A DNA stretch of 64,000 nt from Lasioglossum baleicum (GCF_051020765.1 NC_134936.1:17808618-17872617), one strand, 5' to 3'. Counted from the first letter of the stretch, positions 27,201-37,598 are shown. Program-made: numbers and translations. The notes: generated by a model not told the origin, from the sequence alone.

Positions 27201-30200
27201 GCGGGAAGGACGTACCGACGTACGAACGTACGAACGTAAGGACGGACGAACGAACGAACGAACGAACGGACGAAGGTGGGATTGAGTTATGACAGCGTTT
27301 GCTCCAGGGGGCCGGCTCTGAACCCGACGAAGCGGATATTCTTCTTATTCTTTATTTCTCCGTCTGCGGCCCCGCCGTAGGAACCGTCGGCCATGCATCA
27401 CCTTCGGTTCACTCTGGTCCAGCCTCCTCTTCGGCATCGCTCCACGGCCACACCACCATCACGGCCCATCACGATCCCACCTTAGCCATCGTCCGCTGGA
27501 AACGTTGATTCCACCCACCGCGGCAGCCTCGGCCCTCGAGCCTTCGCCTCTTCGGCTCTCCAACATCCCGGCTTCTCGGCTTCTCAGTTTCTCGGGACGT
27601 ATTCGCGGTTCGCGTGTTTACATTTTATCGCAACGCCGCGCCGCGCCGGTTCCACCGCGACTCCGAGTATCGCGATCGGTCGCGAACCCTCGTTTCACCC
27701 AGCAAAAGAGAAAGATGGTTGCACGGATCCCGGATAAATTGATCCGTGTCGGATTCCCCGAAGAAAGCCGAAGAAAAATTGGTAAATTACGAGAAGCGAG
27801 AGGCGCGCATCGCCATCCCGGCGAGACGAGAACGGGGCTATTCGCTCACGAGGATACGTCGGTGACAAGAGTCGAAGAAAGAGCACGGCAAAGTCGCTTG
27901 TAAATCATTCGCGGTAATAAAGATCCACTTGTCGTGGTCCGATATTTATGAATCGCCCTCGGTCGCTCCGCGCCAGAGGAGAATCGGCTTTCAACTTTCT
28001 CTCTCTGTCTCTCTTTCTCGTGGCTAGTCGGGATGAACGATCGTCCGATTTCGAGATAATCGAAGAGGTCAGGGGCGGAGGGGACTAGGGCGCGGAGAGG
28101 ACTTAGCGCGGCAGGAAAGATGTCGGCGTGGAAGGCGAGAAACCCGAAGAGAACGCAAGAGAACAGACGAGAAGAGAAAACGAGACGAGAAAGCATCCTA
28201 GGAAGGGGAAACGAGCAGGAGAAGAAGGACAAGCTCGAAGAGAAAGAGCAGGAGAACGTGGAGGAGGGACAGGAGGAGGATGAGGATGAGGAGGAGGAGA
28301 TGGTGGAAAAGGAGAGGCAGACGAAGAAGAAGTCCGAGTCGACGTTCGTTGTAGAGGCCGCAGACCGACGGACCGGCGAGCGAAGGACCGCGAGGCCATA
28401 AATACCTCACCGCGTTCAGCCAATTAAAACAAATCATTTTAATGCGCAACCTTTTTAATTAATGCCCGTGCTCGCTCGCTCTCATCCGCTTCCCTCCTCT
28501 CGGATAGTACACGATCGCTTCACCAACGGCTCCGCCATTCCCATCCCAGACCGATCGAGGCTATATTAACCCGCGCGTCGCTGTATCCTGCCGGACTTTA
28601 CCTTCGGATAGGTACTACTCTCTCCTCGATCTATGTACCACCGGCACTGCCCCCGCTCGCGGTTCGATTCGATTTGATTCGGCCGCGGTCGACTCGGTTC
28701 GACTCGTTTCGGCTCAACGTCAAACTCCGGTTCGCCACCGTTAACTCCTCCGTTTTAATTATACGCATTTTCGCTGGAAGATTGCCGGGGACTGTGCGTG
28801 CTATCTACGCGTCGATCAGCCATCATCGCAGAGATTTATATCCGTCGATCGGCGGGAACCGAGGTTACCGAGGCCGCCATCGAACCGGCCGCGCCGGCTA
28901 ACCGCTAACAGCCGACAGCCAACGGTTAACAGCGCGCGCGACTTTCTTCCTTCCTTCCTTCCTTCCTTCCTTCCTTCCTTCCTTCCTTCCGTCCTTCCTT
29001 CCGTCCTTCCTTCCTTCCTTCCTTCCTTCTTTCTTTCACTTTCCCGTTGAATCGGGAGAATCCCGTCGCAGGGAATCACCGCCGTTATCGACGATTGTAA
29101 CGACGATCGTACCGTCGCGGATTAGACTTTTAAATGACCTCGAGTCCCTGGCCGGCACATATTTCACGAGATGACGGTGGACGTCGCGCTAAATCATCCG
29201 GAGTGACCGCATCCGCTTGCCCAATCGGCCCGAGACTCTCTTCTTAACGGCCTCTTGTCACGCCTGCGACATTCCACCGAAACACACGCCGAGAGACCGT
29301 TCCCCGCTCTTCTCCCCTTTCGCCTTCCTTTCGTCAACGTCGTCGCCGCTGGACGCGCTTTTGTCGCCGTAACCATATTAATATTGTTCTATCGGAATTC
29401 CAATCCTCCGGAATGAGCCGACTATACAGGATTTCTCCGTGCAATAATTCACCGATCCGGTCCGGTCCGGTCCGACCGGACCCGTACCGTATCCGCAGTC
29501 GAGTCGTCTGGTCGGCGACGTTCGTTCGATGGATTTTATAGGGAAAGGAACGGGGGTCGCGAGATACGACGTGTATGCTGGCGCATCGCGCGAACGTTGC
29601 CTCGTCGGTCGCGACGCGACGTCTGCCGCGTGAGAAACCGCGATTGAATAGAATACGTCCTATTAATATCCTTTTTTATCGGGACTCGAATCCACCGGAA
29701 AACCGTTGTCGCTGAATACCTCGGACGTCATAATTCAGAGCAATTACGGGTACGCGTTCGCCGTGCTCGAGCCTCGGGATCACGGTTACATCGCCGCGCC
29801 ACGCCGCGCGCCGGTTAGCGTTCATCGAACGAACGTTCAACGCGGATACGCCTCTCTTTCGTTGCATTCCGGGAATGCCGGTGATCTCCCCGACCCGTTT
29901 GTCCTTCCCCCATCGCCCTTCCTCCCGTTTTCCCCGAGCAGGACGAAACGCAACGAGGAGATATTCGTTCCCGGAAGTTGCCGATGCTCTGCGTCGTCTG
30001 CATAACGCATACGTTGCTTCGTATTCGCGATCGAACGACCGGGCAACTTGTCCGGGCCGATTAATGGTTCGCCGAGCAACGAGAGCTTCGACTCTTCGGC
30101 TGGTCCAAGGCGAATATCCTATTCTCGCGTGGCGTCGCGTATATCGCCGCGCTTCATAGAAAAATTCGCTCGAGCGAGAGGAGATCGCGGTGACTCGGGA

Positions 30201-33132
30201 ACGTTCTTGCCGAGACTACCTGGATGCAGGTGTACACGGTGCCTACGGAGGGTACGTCCGAAGCTCGTGCGAGGGCGTGTATATCCTGACATTGTAAAAG
30301 TTGCCGTTACACTTGCGTAGCCAATTGGGTAGGCCGGGACTCCCTCTAGGACGGCCCAGAGCCCGTAGCCTCTTCTGCTCCCGATCTTCCTTCTCTCGGT
30401 CCGCGTGTCCTTCTCCTTTCCTCTCCTGTGTCCTTTCCTTTCCGTTCCGTTCCGTTCCGTTCCATTCCCCATTCGATTCGATTCCATTGCACTCCATCCG
30501 CTTGTTTTCTCTCCTCTCGGCCGCTGTCCCATCCTCTTTTTCTCGGATCGGCCGTCCTTCGTCCTCCCGCGATTCCTTCTCCGTCCGAACGGTTGCAGGT
30601 TCGCGGAGTTAGCTGGTATCGTCGAGCTGCCATCTCGAAAAATCCGTGGCGTGTCCTTCGTTCTGCTACCGCGGTAGGTTTCCCGCACGGTGACCACGCT
30701 CGCCGAGGCAAAGATCTCGAGACAGGGCCCGAGAGATACGCGAGCGAAGATCGTGGCTACCACGTTCGGAAATTTGCTGCCGATTTCGATAACATCGACG
30801 AGCTTTCGTTTGGTTTTATAGCAGTTTGCCGAGCGTTGTCGGTGTATTACCGGCGTCCTTGCCGGCCTATCCAGCCCGCGAGCGTTCGCTACACGCGTCA
30901 TCTTCTTTCCAGCCGATACCGTAGCACGCGCGAATCCTCCGCGAGGATTCGCGGGATTGCGCGAGACTGCGATCGAGAAAGAAGAGAACGAATCTACGAA
31001 CGAGTGCTCGTTCGCTTGTCGCGTCGAGCCGAGCCGAGTCGAGTCGACGCGACGTGAGCCGGCAGTGAGTTCACTAACCGTATAGATCGTCACCTCTTGA
31101 CAGAAACTATTTAAAGTGCGGCTCTTGTGTGCTGCTCTCGCCGGCAGGTTGATGTAGGATGCAACAGCTGCGATCGGATCGTACGGCGTGCGAACAGCCG
31201 ATGGTCACGCGCGTACCTCGCATACGTCGCCTTCTTACACGAAAAGTTACTTGAAAAATTACAGCGAACCCGGCCCCGCTCGCTCTGCCGTGATACGTCT
31301 AGCCGGATATAAATAAGATTGTCTCGTTTGGCCGCGTTACAGGCACGCTCTCCGTCAACACATGCTGCGCCATGCCGGGAAAAAGTACAAGTGCGGACTT
31401 CCGGGCTGTCCGACGGTCCTGCGAACAGCTTCCGAATTGAGATCCCACCGGACCTTGGTGCACGAGACCGGCGCAGCCGACAGACGATACCGATGCACGG
31501 TCTGTGCTTACGCGGCGAAAACGCAGATGCAGTTGCGCAGGTACGTATCCGACTCGCGACTGTTCGAAGATTCCCGTGATTTCAGTCGTCACGGTTGTTC
31601 CGGTACTATTTTTCGAATACAAGGTTTGTCCAATAAGTATCGGGACTGAAGTCATAAAAACAATTTATGAAAATATTTGTACATGAATTTAATAATCTTC
31701 AAAATATGACTCTTCTGAATCGATACACCGTTGCCAACGCTCTTCCCATTGTTTACACGCCTCCTGGAAATCGGTAACTGCAAGGCTGTTTAGGCATTCG
31801 GTCGAAGCCGCTTCGGCGTCTTCCCGATCATCTTTAAATTATTTATGCCACTCAGAAACACGCGTTCTGGACATGGCTTCGCCCTTATACGCCGCACGGA
31901 TCACATCAAAAGTCTCCGTAGCAGATTTGTTGAGTTTAACGCAAAAGATGGCACAACGCTGCTCGATTGTTCGCTGCATCTTGAATCTCGACGCGTGCAC
32001 CAAACACGCTTCCACTCCTGTCGCGATCTTCACGCTCCAAAGGCTCGGGAACAAATGAATCAGTCCCGATACTTATTGGACAAACCCTGTAAATGAACGG
32101 GCGTCGATTGCGAAGGCTAAGCGAAAAGCTCGTCGCTTTTCAACTCCTTTTTTCGTGTTTCCCGCGATCCGCGACGCGGAGGTCCCCGTTTCCATTTTCA
32201 CGAGACGCTCGTGCGCGGAAACTCGCTCTATTTAAAAGCCAAAAACGCGACGAGAAGAACGAAGGAGATCCTGACCGCGGGCGCACGGCCGCGCGGCTTC
32301 GCCTACTATCGATAGATACCATTGACATTAATTCTAATCGAGATCCCCGTGGTGGTTACCGCGCGATCCTACACCATTAATCGTGCCGGTGGCTCGCGTA
32401 TGTACGATGCATGACCGATGTCTTCGAGGAAGTAGAAAATTAATTGCGTTGGCCGCGGTAGTCGGTGCGCGTACTCGATTGCTCGAACCTGGACGGTCAA
32501 AGGATCTCTCGAGTATTATCGATATAATTTGTTTCGTTCGAGCCATAAATCGTTGACCGTAATTAATGGAAAAGTACTTGCGCGTTCAGGCTCGCGCTCG
32601 CGCTTCTGCCCGAGCTCCTTGCTCTCGCGGGCTAGCACGCGTGTTTCTACCAACTGGCTCGTACCAAGTCGAACGCGGAGCCCCTTAATCGAGGAATCCG
32701 GCGAGCGGTGATTGCGCGAGGCATTTCTTATCCGTCGGTCGATTGATTCTTAATTATCTCTCGGGACAGCCACTGGAACGCTAATACCGGAAAATATGCA
32801 ACGATCGTTTGTCGCGCGCGCGCTACGCACGAATCCGCGAGGTTCGATTTAAATTCTACCTTATTAAGGGCATTGTACCGTGGAAGGTTGCTAATAAATT
32901 TCATCTCGTTCGATTTGCCGTTTCGTTTTGTTTCCTCTTTTTCGCGTCGTGTGTAACCAAACGGGAGAGGACGACCGGAGAGGGAGGAGAGCGCGGAACC
33001 CGCGAAACGGAGAAAGAACAAGGGAGAGGAGCGGGAGGAGAGGAGACAGAGAAAGAGAGATACAAACAGCGGGGGAGGTGGATTGGTCGAAAGCGGAAAA
33101 GAGGAAAAAGGAGAGAGGGTGGGGGTGGAAGC

Positions 33133-33170
<38 letters not shown>

Positions 33171-36100
33171 GAGAGATGGAAGAGAGCGAGAGAGCACCAA
33201 AAGCGGAAGTTGCGTGCAGCAGCCGGCCAAGTGCGGGCAACCCGTTATGATCGTCCGCATGGCGATGGTCGACGCGATATTTCATCGCGAATTGAGTACT
33301 TACTACGTGAGTCGAACTCAACGCAGCCACAGAGTGTCACGAGTTCTCTTTCTCTCCCATCTCCCGTCCGTGTACACGGCGCTCTTTCTCCCTCTGGTTC
33401 GCTACCCCAGGCCACCCCCTTCTATCTCGTTTCGCCTTCCCTCTTTCTCCTTCTGTTTCCGTTTCGTTCGCTCTTTCGTTCTCTTTTTCATCGTTCCCCG
33501 GCAGTGTCGCCGGGATGCCCTTGTTCCTCCCACCGTGAATCTCGCTCTCCGTCTCTTTCGTTTACACTCTGTGCGGCGGAGTAAATCACGCAGGATTTTA
33601 ATTAAACGTGTCACGCATTTCGAACCTGATATACACGTAGCCGTGGCCAATGGCTCCCTCGTAATATCGCGCACGCATATCGCATCGTTCATAATCACCG
33701 GTGTCGCTGCGACGATGAACTTGCCGAGCTGGGCCGCGTCTTCCAGCCCAGCAAGATGTACCTACAATTTACAGGCGATCCCTCTCTCTCCCCCTCCTTC
33801 CGTCCTACGTTCCCTTCCGCGTCCACGGTTTCCCTTTAATCTCGCTCCGCAACGGGGGGAAAAGGGAAAAAAAGACTAAACGAAAATGTAATTTGTTTGT
33901 TACAGACATCGCAGTCGCCACGAGGATCCCGCTAACGCAATGAAATCGGAGTCGCTGCGCGCCTGTCCTTATTCCGGGTGCGGTTTTAAAACGAAACTCG
34001 CCTCTCATTTGCAGCGGCACGTGCGCTTGCATACGGGAAGCAAGCCGTACAAATGTCGACATTGCGCTTACGCGAGTAACAACTTGGTAAGTTGGTATTT
34101 GATCCCACGGACGGAAAGATCCTCGCCGGGGAGAGAATCCGGGCAGAATTCGAAGGATCGCGACACGGATCTCGAACTGGGTTTAAGCTACGACGGATGC
34201 GTCGCAATGAATCGATCAAATCGGTGCGGTGCGGCGCGGCGCGGCGTCGTGTCTCGTTTCGTTGCGGCTCGGCTGCTGCGTCTGCTGCGGAGGTTGACTC
34301 GCAGTTCAATTTTTGTTCCTGCGGTGACTTCGTGGCGTAAATTAAGCAAAGTACACCTTAACGTTTGGACCATGCCGCCGCCTCTGCCGCCACCGAGGCG
34401 CGATAAGATAACGAGTTAATTGTGCTCACTGGATGCCCACACACGCACGGGCCAGTCATACCGAGCGGCCGGTATGCTAATGCCCTTTGAAGCTTTAGTT
34501 AGGATGCGACTCGCATACGAGGGCTCCGTGTCTCTTTGATAGCGACATAAACTCATTCCAGTGGCTCTCAGCCTGGGATAACTTGAGCCTAGGTAATCTC
34601 GCGGCACGGAGAATTGCGAATGTTGCGTCTTGCATCGGTAATGATACAACGGTAGGCACTTCCGAACCGCACCGAGAGACGCGTTTCGCACCGCGAAAAA
34701 CTTTGATCGGCCTGCTGCGATCTCCACGCCGCGCCGCGCCGGTGTTGCTAGCTCGTTCGCGCGCGCGCGTACGAGATCCATAGATACGATCGAGAAATTG
34801 ATCGAGACGGAGATTCGAAACGCGTTACCGTAGATGAAAGCGACGCGCCCTGCTCAATTTCGTATCAGGGTAGAAGATACGCGAAACCCAAAACGCAGAC
34901 CGATAGATATCGCTTCGGTTGCGACCGAGTATCGAGATCGGCGATGCCCGTTTACCCGGTAAGACTTTAATAAGGAAGAAACGCGCGAGCAGCGTACGAG
35001 CCGATTTAACGACGAAATTCCCACCCACGTAGCGAGTGGCTTGCCTTGCGTCAACAAGATTACACGCGCCACCTTTCTTCCTTCCTTCCTGCCTGCCAGC
35101 CTGCCTGCCTGCCTGCCTGCCTTCCTTCCGTCCTTCCTTCCTTCCTTCCTTCCTTTCTGCCATCCCTCTCTCTCTCTCTCACCCTCCGTGGCAGCATCCA
35201 GGTTATGATTTAGCTCGGATGGTTACACGGTTCTTTCCTTTCTCTTCCCAGTTTTTCTGTTCCAGTCTGCCTCGATCCTCCGCGTCTACGTTCCCCTGTT
35301 ACTTCTCGGCGGATCCACGCGGTATCTCTGTTCCTCTTGGCGTGGCAACGCGCTCGGAAAACTTACGGTTCGGTTGTTCGGTGCCGGGGCGATGCTGGCA
35401 GCGGCGGTAATTCTCGAAGGCAGCGCTAGTTACTTTCGGATCTGCTTCGCGCTTCCACGCATCTTACCCCGGCTGTTGCCACTTTTTATCTCCCTCTTCA
35501 ATTTTCTTCCAGGCTGGATGAACCTCGTAAAGTATTCGCGAGGGGTTTGGAGGGGGGCGATAACGAGCGAAAATCGTTTCCCGACGATCGACCGGTCGAT
35601 CGGAATCCGTCATAACCGATCTGGACGAGCAGGTTTTGTTCCGGTCGTGGTAACGCAACGTATACATACATATATGTATATGTATATATTGTGACCACGC
35701 GTATATTTATTCAACGTCATGTAAAACGTGGAAGCTCGCGCAGGCTGGCCATTCGGTATTCCTTCGATATAATCTTGATCCGAGTTAAAGATCCCTCGAC
35801 TGTTCGCGTTTGTAATTTTACAAGGCACGCAGCGCGCGGCTCGCCGCCCGACGGAATATCGGACTTATTGCTGGTTTCGATAATTTTCATACATACGTTA
35901 CGAGTACGTTTACGTCTTCGAGTTACGGTAGGGTTGCGCGCAGGTAGAAGGAAATTAATATTAACCGAGCGGAATCTCCGGAAAGAAATAAAACCGGAGG
36001 GAAGATAAAGAGCCGCGCATTTGCGGGGGGATCGAGATCCTAGGAACGAAGCCCTCGTAAAGAGAGAGAGGGCCGGAATGCGAGGCCGGTCTAGTAACGT

Positions 36101-37049
36101 ATAGGCATAGCCATCGCGCGTACATCCCCGATCTACGGGAATATTATGTCCGGGGAAATCGGAATCGATCGGATTTAAGGAAAGGTTTGATACGGGATTC
36201 GCGTGACGGTGCTCACTTTACGCAGGGGGCGCAACGTTTCACCGAGCCGAGGTGGACGACCGCCCATGACGGTGTGAACGGGTCTTTATCCGAGACCGTC
36301 ACGGAGCACTGCCCGTGGAAAGATTTACTTATGGGAAATTAAATTTGATGTTGCCGTTGCCATCAACGGCTCGTATAAGCCCGCCTGGTAGGAAGATGTT
36401 TACGACTACGGCCTGCTACTTAGCCCGAGAGGGTAAAGCGCCTTTAAATGCTCCATGGCATAGCCAATGAACGCGTCCGGTTTGCGGCAGACCGATTCTG
36501 GTCGCAGGTATTCACTGTCGACCGATACCAACGAAAGCCCGTTCCGAGAGCCTCCTGTTCGTTCCAACGCCGACTCGACTCGAGCGACCGGGCTCTCGCG
36601 TCGCTCTCGAAACATACGGACGCCATCCGACTACCGCCTATTCACACGGACCAACCGCGCACTTCTCGTCGTCGCTTTTCACGAGAGTCCCGGAGTTCCG
36701 AGCAGGAGAGAGCAGGCCGCCACCTTTCCTTTCTTTACCAGCCGACCGCGAAACGGACGCGACTCGTTCATTCGAACACGGTTCTTCTTTTTTGTTGCAG
36801 GAGAATCTCCGGAAACACGTACTTTCCACTAATCTTCATCCGGGAAAGACGATCTACGAATGCGACGTTTGCCGAGAAAAGAACGCGGACCTGTTCCAGA
36901 CGAATTTCGCGAAAGAACTACGGGCGCACCTTCTGGCGGCGCACGAAGACGTTTTTCCTACGCCTAGTCACGCGACCGATTACGTCCTCGGTATTTTCGA
37001 GGTTCGTCCCCGAGACTCGTCGACGAGCTTCGCCGAAACGCCGAGTTAA
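17130..37049 (+). CDS. Multi-C2H2 zinc-finger protein, eight coding exons, possibly Hangover-like
   Basis: Eight exons join in frame to encode 1173 residues: 17130-18260, 18333-18602, 18683-19000, 19773-20452, 20516-21010, 31343-31540, 33906-34086 and 36801-37049. Nineteen zinc fingers are visible: one C2HC at residues 13-34, then an almost unbroken array from residue 414 to 1139. Fingers at 414, 545, 580, 625 and 730 have H-x5-H spacing as in U1-like RNA-binding fingers. Those at 886, 913, 955, 1016 and 1051 are classical. An Asp/Glu/Gly-rich stretch follows residue 270, and three G-K-W-x-P motifs lie at 330, 368 and 398. The protein is probably nuclear and nucleic-acid binding. I did not identify it firmly. 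The U1-like fingers and large size suggest the insect Hangover family, which is inference. The start chosen is the ATG at 17130; an in-frame ATG at 17085 would add 15 residues. The true C terminus may lie further downstream. Confidence 0.85.
17961..18080 (+). repeat. Coding Asp/Gly/Ala hexamer repeat
   Basis: GAC-GGN and GAT-GGN codon pairs are repeated about twenty times and encode an Asp-Gly rich acidic stretch. Third positions vary between C, T and A, so the array is not a pure recent expansion and the peptide composition appears to be kept. Confidence 0.85.
18333..18602 (+). CDS. Zinc-finger gene coding exon 2
   Basis: Phase 0 at both ends (residues 378-467). It contains the third G-K-W motif (Trp400) and a U1-like finger with Cys414, Cys417, His430 and His436. 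The acceptor is a clear TTCTGTTTTCAG. The donor GTAATT is non-consensus but is the only site that keeps frame with exon 3. Confidence 0.85.
18683..19000 (+). CDS. Zinc-finger gene coding exon 3
   Basis: Encodes residues 468-573, with a basic Lys/Arg stretch and two fingers (Cys492/Cys495/His507 with His511 or 513, and Cys545/Cys548/His561/His567). The acceptor is GCCGACAG and the donor is a weak GTTCGT. A MITE begins 65 bp into the following intron. Confidence 0.85.
19065..19507. mobile_element. Non-autonomous DNA transposon (MITE), about 443 bp
   Basis: The two ends are inverted copies of each other over roughly 35 bp. The left end begins TCGCTGCTCCGGAAGTATAA and the right end, read on the other strand, begins TCGCTGCTACGGAAGTATAA. 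Both are bordered by TA, which would fit a Tc1/mariner-type target duplication. The interior is AT-rich, unlike the surrounding GC-rich DNA, and holds no transposase frame. It sits in intron 3 of the zinc-finger gene. The superfamily is inferred from the TA borders only. Confidence 0.8.
19773..20452 (+). CDS. Zinc-finger gene coding exon 4
   Basis: Encodes residues 574-799 plus two bases of codon 800. It holds five fingers, starting at Cys580, Cys625, Cys663, Cys730 and Cys773. A Lys/Asp/Glu-rich linker (residues 686-718) separates the third and fourth. The acceptor is GTGTTTCAG and the donor GTAAGC. Confidence 0.9.
20516..21010 (+). CDS. Zinc-finger gene coding exon 5
   Basis: Completes codon 800 and runs to the first two bases of codon 965. 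Fingers start at Cys801, Cys843, Cys886 and Cys913. The linker between the last two is the classical T-G-E-R-P, typical of DNA-binding arrays. The finger begun at Cys955/Cys958 is cut by the GTGAGT donor and completed in the next exon 10.3 kb away. Confidence 0.9.
24929..24965. repeat. CTGCCT hexamer repeat
   Basis: About five tandem copies of tgcctc lie next to a GC-rich flank. Confidence 0.85.
25051..25095. repeat. Octamer repeat
   Basis: Tandem copies of agccccca, with a degenerate left edge. Confidence 0.8.
28120..28340. repeat. Polypurine stretch
   Basis: About 220 bp of the top strand are nearly all A and G, made of gag, gaa and agg units. It can be read as a Glu/Lys-rich peptide, but no splice-linked neighbour supports coding. 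Confidence 0.55.
28942..29038. repeat. (CCTT)n tetranucleotide array
   Basis: About twenty CCTT units with two CCGT variants. A similar array lies at 35,073-35,160. Confidence 0.95.
30432..30466. repeat. (TTCCG)n pentamer repeat
   Basis: Five or more copies of ttccg grade into ttcca units on the right. Confidence 0.85.
31343..31540 (+). CDS. Zinc-finger gene coding exon 6
   Basis: Begins after GCGTTACAG and completes Lys965 and the split finger (His971, His975). It then carries finger Cys982/Cys987/His1000/His1005 and the first half of finger Cys1016/Cys1019, ending with two bases of Arg1031 at a GTACGT donor. The exact continuation of a finger across a 10-kb intron is strong evidence that the exons belong to one gene. 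Confidence 0.9.
31618..32091 (-). mobile_element. Internally deleted mariner transposon
   Basis: Terminal inverted repeats of 29 bp lie at 31620-31648 and 32061-32089 and differ at a single base. They are flanked by TA on both sides, the mariner target duplication. On the minus strand the left part of a mariner transposase can be read (helix-turn-helix region, residues after the M-Q-R-T start near 31,980). It passes through a stop codon after E-W-H-K and is followed in the same frame by the C-terminal piece ending near 31,680. The central catalytic region is missing: the element is 470 bp, against about 1.3 kb for intact family members. It is a dead, non-autonomous copy. Confidence 0.92.
31839..32054 (-). 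pseudogene. Mariner transposase remnant, N-terminal part
   Basis: This open frame encodes the N-terminal DNA-binding region of a mariner transposase and ends at a premature TAA. The frame continues past the stop into a mariner-like F-K-D-D-R-E-D motif and then directly into C-terminal sequence. The DDD catalytic core is deleted, so it cannot make active enzyme. Confidence 0.85.
33138..33176. repeat. (GA)n tract
   Basis: About twenty GA units with one gg interruption, inside a longer purine-rich stretch beginning near 32,970. Confidence 0.85.
33906..34086 (+). CDS. Zinc-finger gene coding exon 7
   Basis: Follows a strong TTTGTTTGTTACAG acceptor and completes the finger begun in exon 6 (His1032, His1036). 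It carries finger Cys1051/Cys1056/His1069/His1073 with a T-G-S-K-P linker, and starts a finger at Cys1081/Cys1084 that is again split by the GTAAGT donor in phase 0. Confidence 0.9.
34087..36800 (+). other. Intron 7 of the zinc-finger gene
   Basis: Holds a CCTT/CCTG array, two copies of the GC-rich word (34,223 and 34,727) and unique islands at 34,430-34,640 and 36,095-36,470 that are less repetitive than their surroundings. No exon is recognised. Confidence 0.6.
35073..35160. repeat. (CCTT)n/(CCTG)n compound array
   Basis: CCTT units, then CCTG units, then CCTT again. This is consistent with mutation of one unit followed by expansion. Confidence 0.95.
36801..37049 (+). CDS. Zinc-finger gene coding exon 8, probable 3' coding end
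   Basis: A TTTTTTGTTGCAG acceptor leads into the second half of the split finger (His1097, His1104) and a last atypical finger (Cys1112, Cys1115, His1134, His1139 with an 18-residue loop). The frame ends at TAA 37047-37049. A weak GTTCGT donor-like site at 37002 would allow splicing onward, so the final residues after I-F-E are uncertain. Confidence 0.8.
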   Translation, partial: ENLRKHVLSTNLHPGKTIYECDVCREKNADLFQTNFAKELRAHLLAAHEDVFPTPSHATDYVLGIFEVRPRDSSTSFAETPS

Positions 37050-37598
37050 CTCCGGCGAGATTGTTTTTCCCCGAGTCTCCCCTGGTGCCTCGTATTTCCG
37101 CCGAGGAACGTCTACCGATCCGAGAGAGTGACAATTTATGGCGCCCGCGCGCGCGTTCAAATCGTTGGAACGGCGAAGCTCTTAGGAACCGTTCGATTCG
37201 CACCGCGCGAGAAAACAAATTCTTTCGATTTGAGGGACGAGAGCGTGCTACGCGGATGCGTTAGTCTCGGACAACGATGACATCGGTGGCGGGAGTTGGT
37301 TGTGCGAACCGGTAGGCCTGTACCACGCCAGGAAATAGTTAAAGTGATGTACGGTCACGTGGCACGGTACGGACTTTCGACGCGTATGCGATCGAATCTT
37401 TATGCCCCGTGCACAACGCGGCGACGGTGGAGAAACCCGGCGTGGTGATCGCTCGAGTCCACCTGTCGCCGGGTTGTTTAGCTCTCGCCGTTCCAACATC
37501 CCTCGCGTACACGCGCACACTCTCTCGCACGCATACACACGCGATTCCGAGAAACAAAGGCGCTAGCTCGTAAAGTCGATCGGTTGTGTCGTTTCCGA

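Larger units (their letters stand above)
21011..31342 (+). other. Intron 5 of the zinc-finger gene, 10.3 kb
   Basis: No exon-like open frame with recognisable content was found on either strand. The interval holds microsatellites, several copies of a GCGGCGCGGC-type word (21466, 24115, 27633, 29791), and unique islands such as 21,775-21,900 and 28,395-28,470. The second island has several TAAT cores and resembles regulatory DNA. Alternative exons or an alternative promoter could be present but are not visible. Confidence 0.6.
31541..33905 (+). other. Intron 6 of the zinc-finger gene
   Basis: Contains the deleted mariner at its left end, a (GA)n tract near 33,138-33,176 and otherwise unique GC-rich sequence. 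No further exon is recognised. Confidence 0.65.

Noticed and set aside
28120..28401. Glu/Lys-rich 93-codon frame that resembles a charged coiled coil
   Set aside because: It arises from a polypurine tract. There is no upstream or downstream exon and no domain.
30119..31093. 324-codon open frame on the minus strand
   Set aside because: Arg/Ser/Thr-rich with no domain, no splice-linked partner and internal pentamer repeats. It is explained by scarce stop codons in GC-rich DNA.
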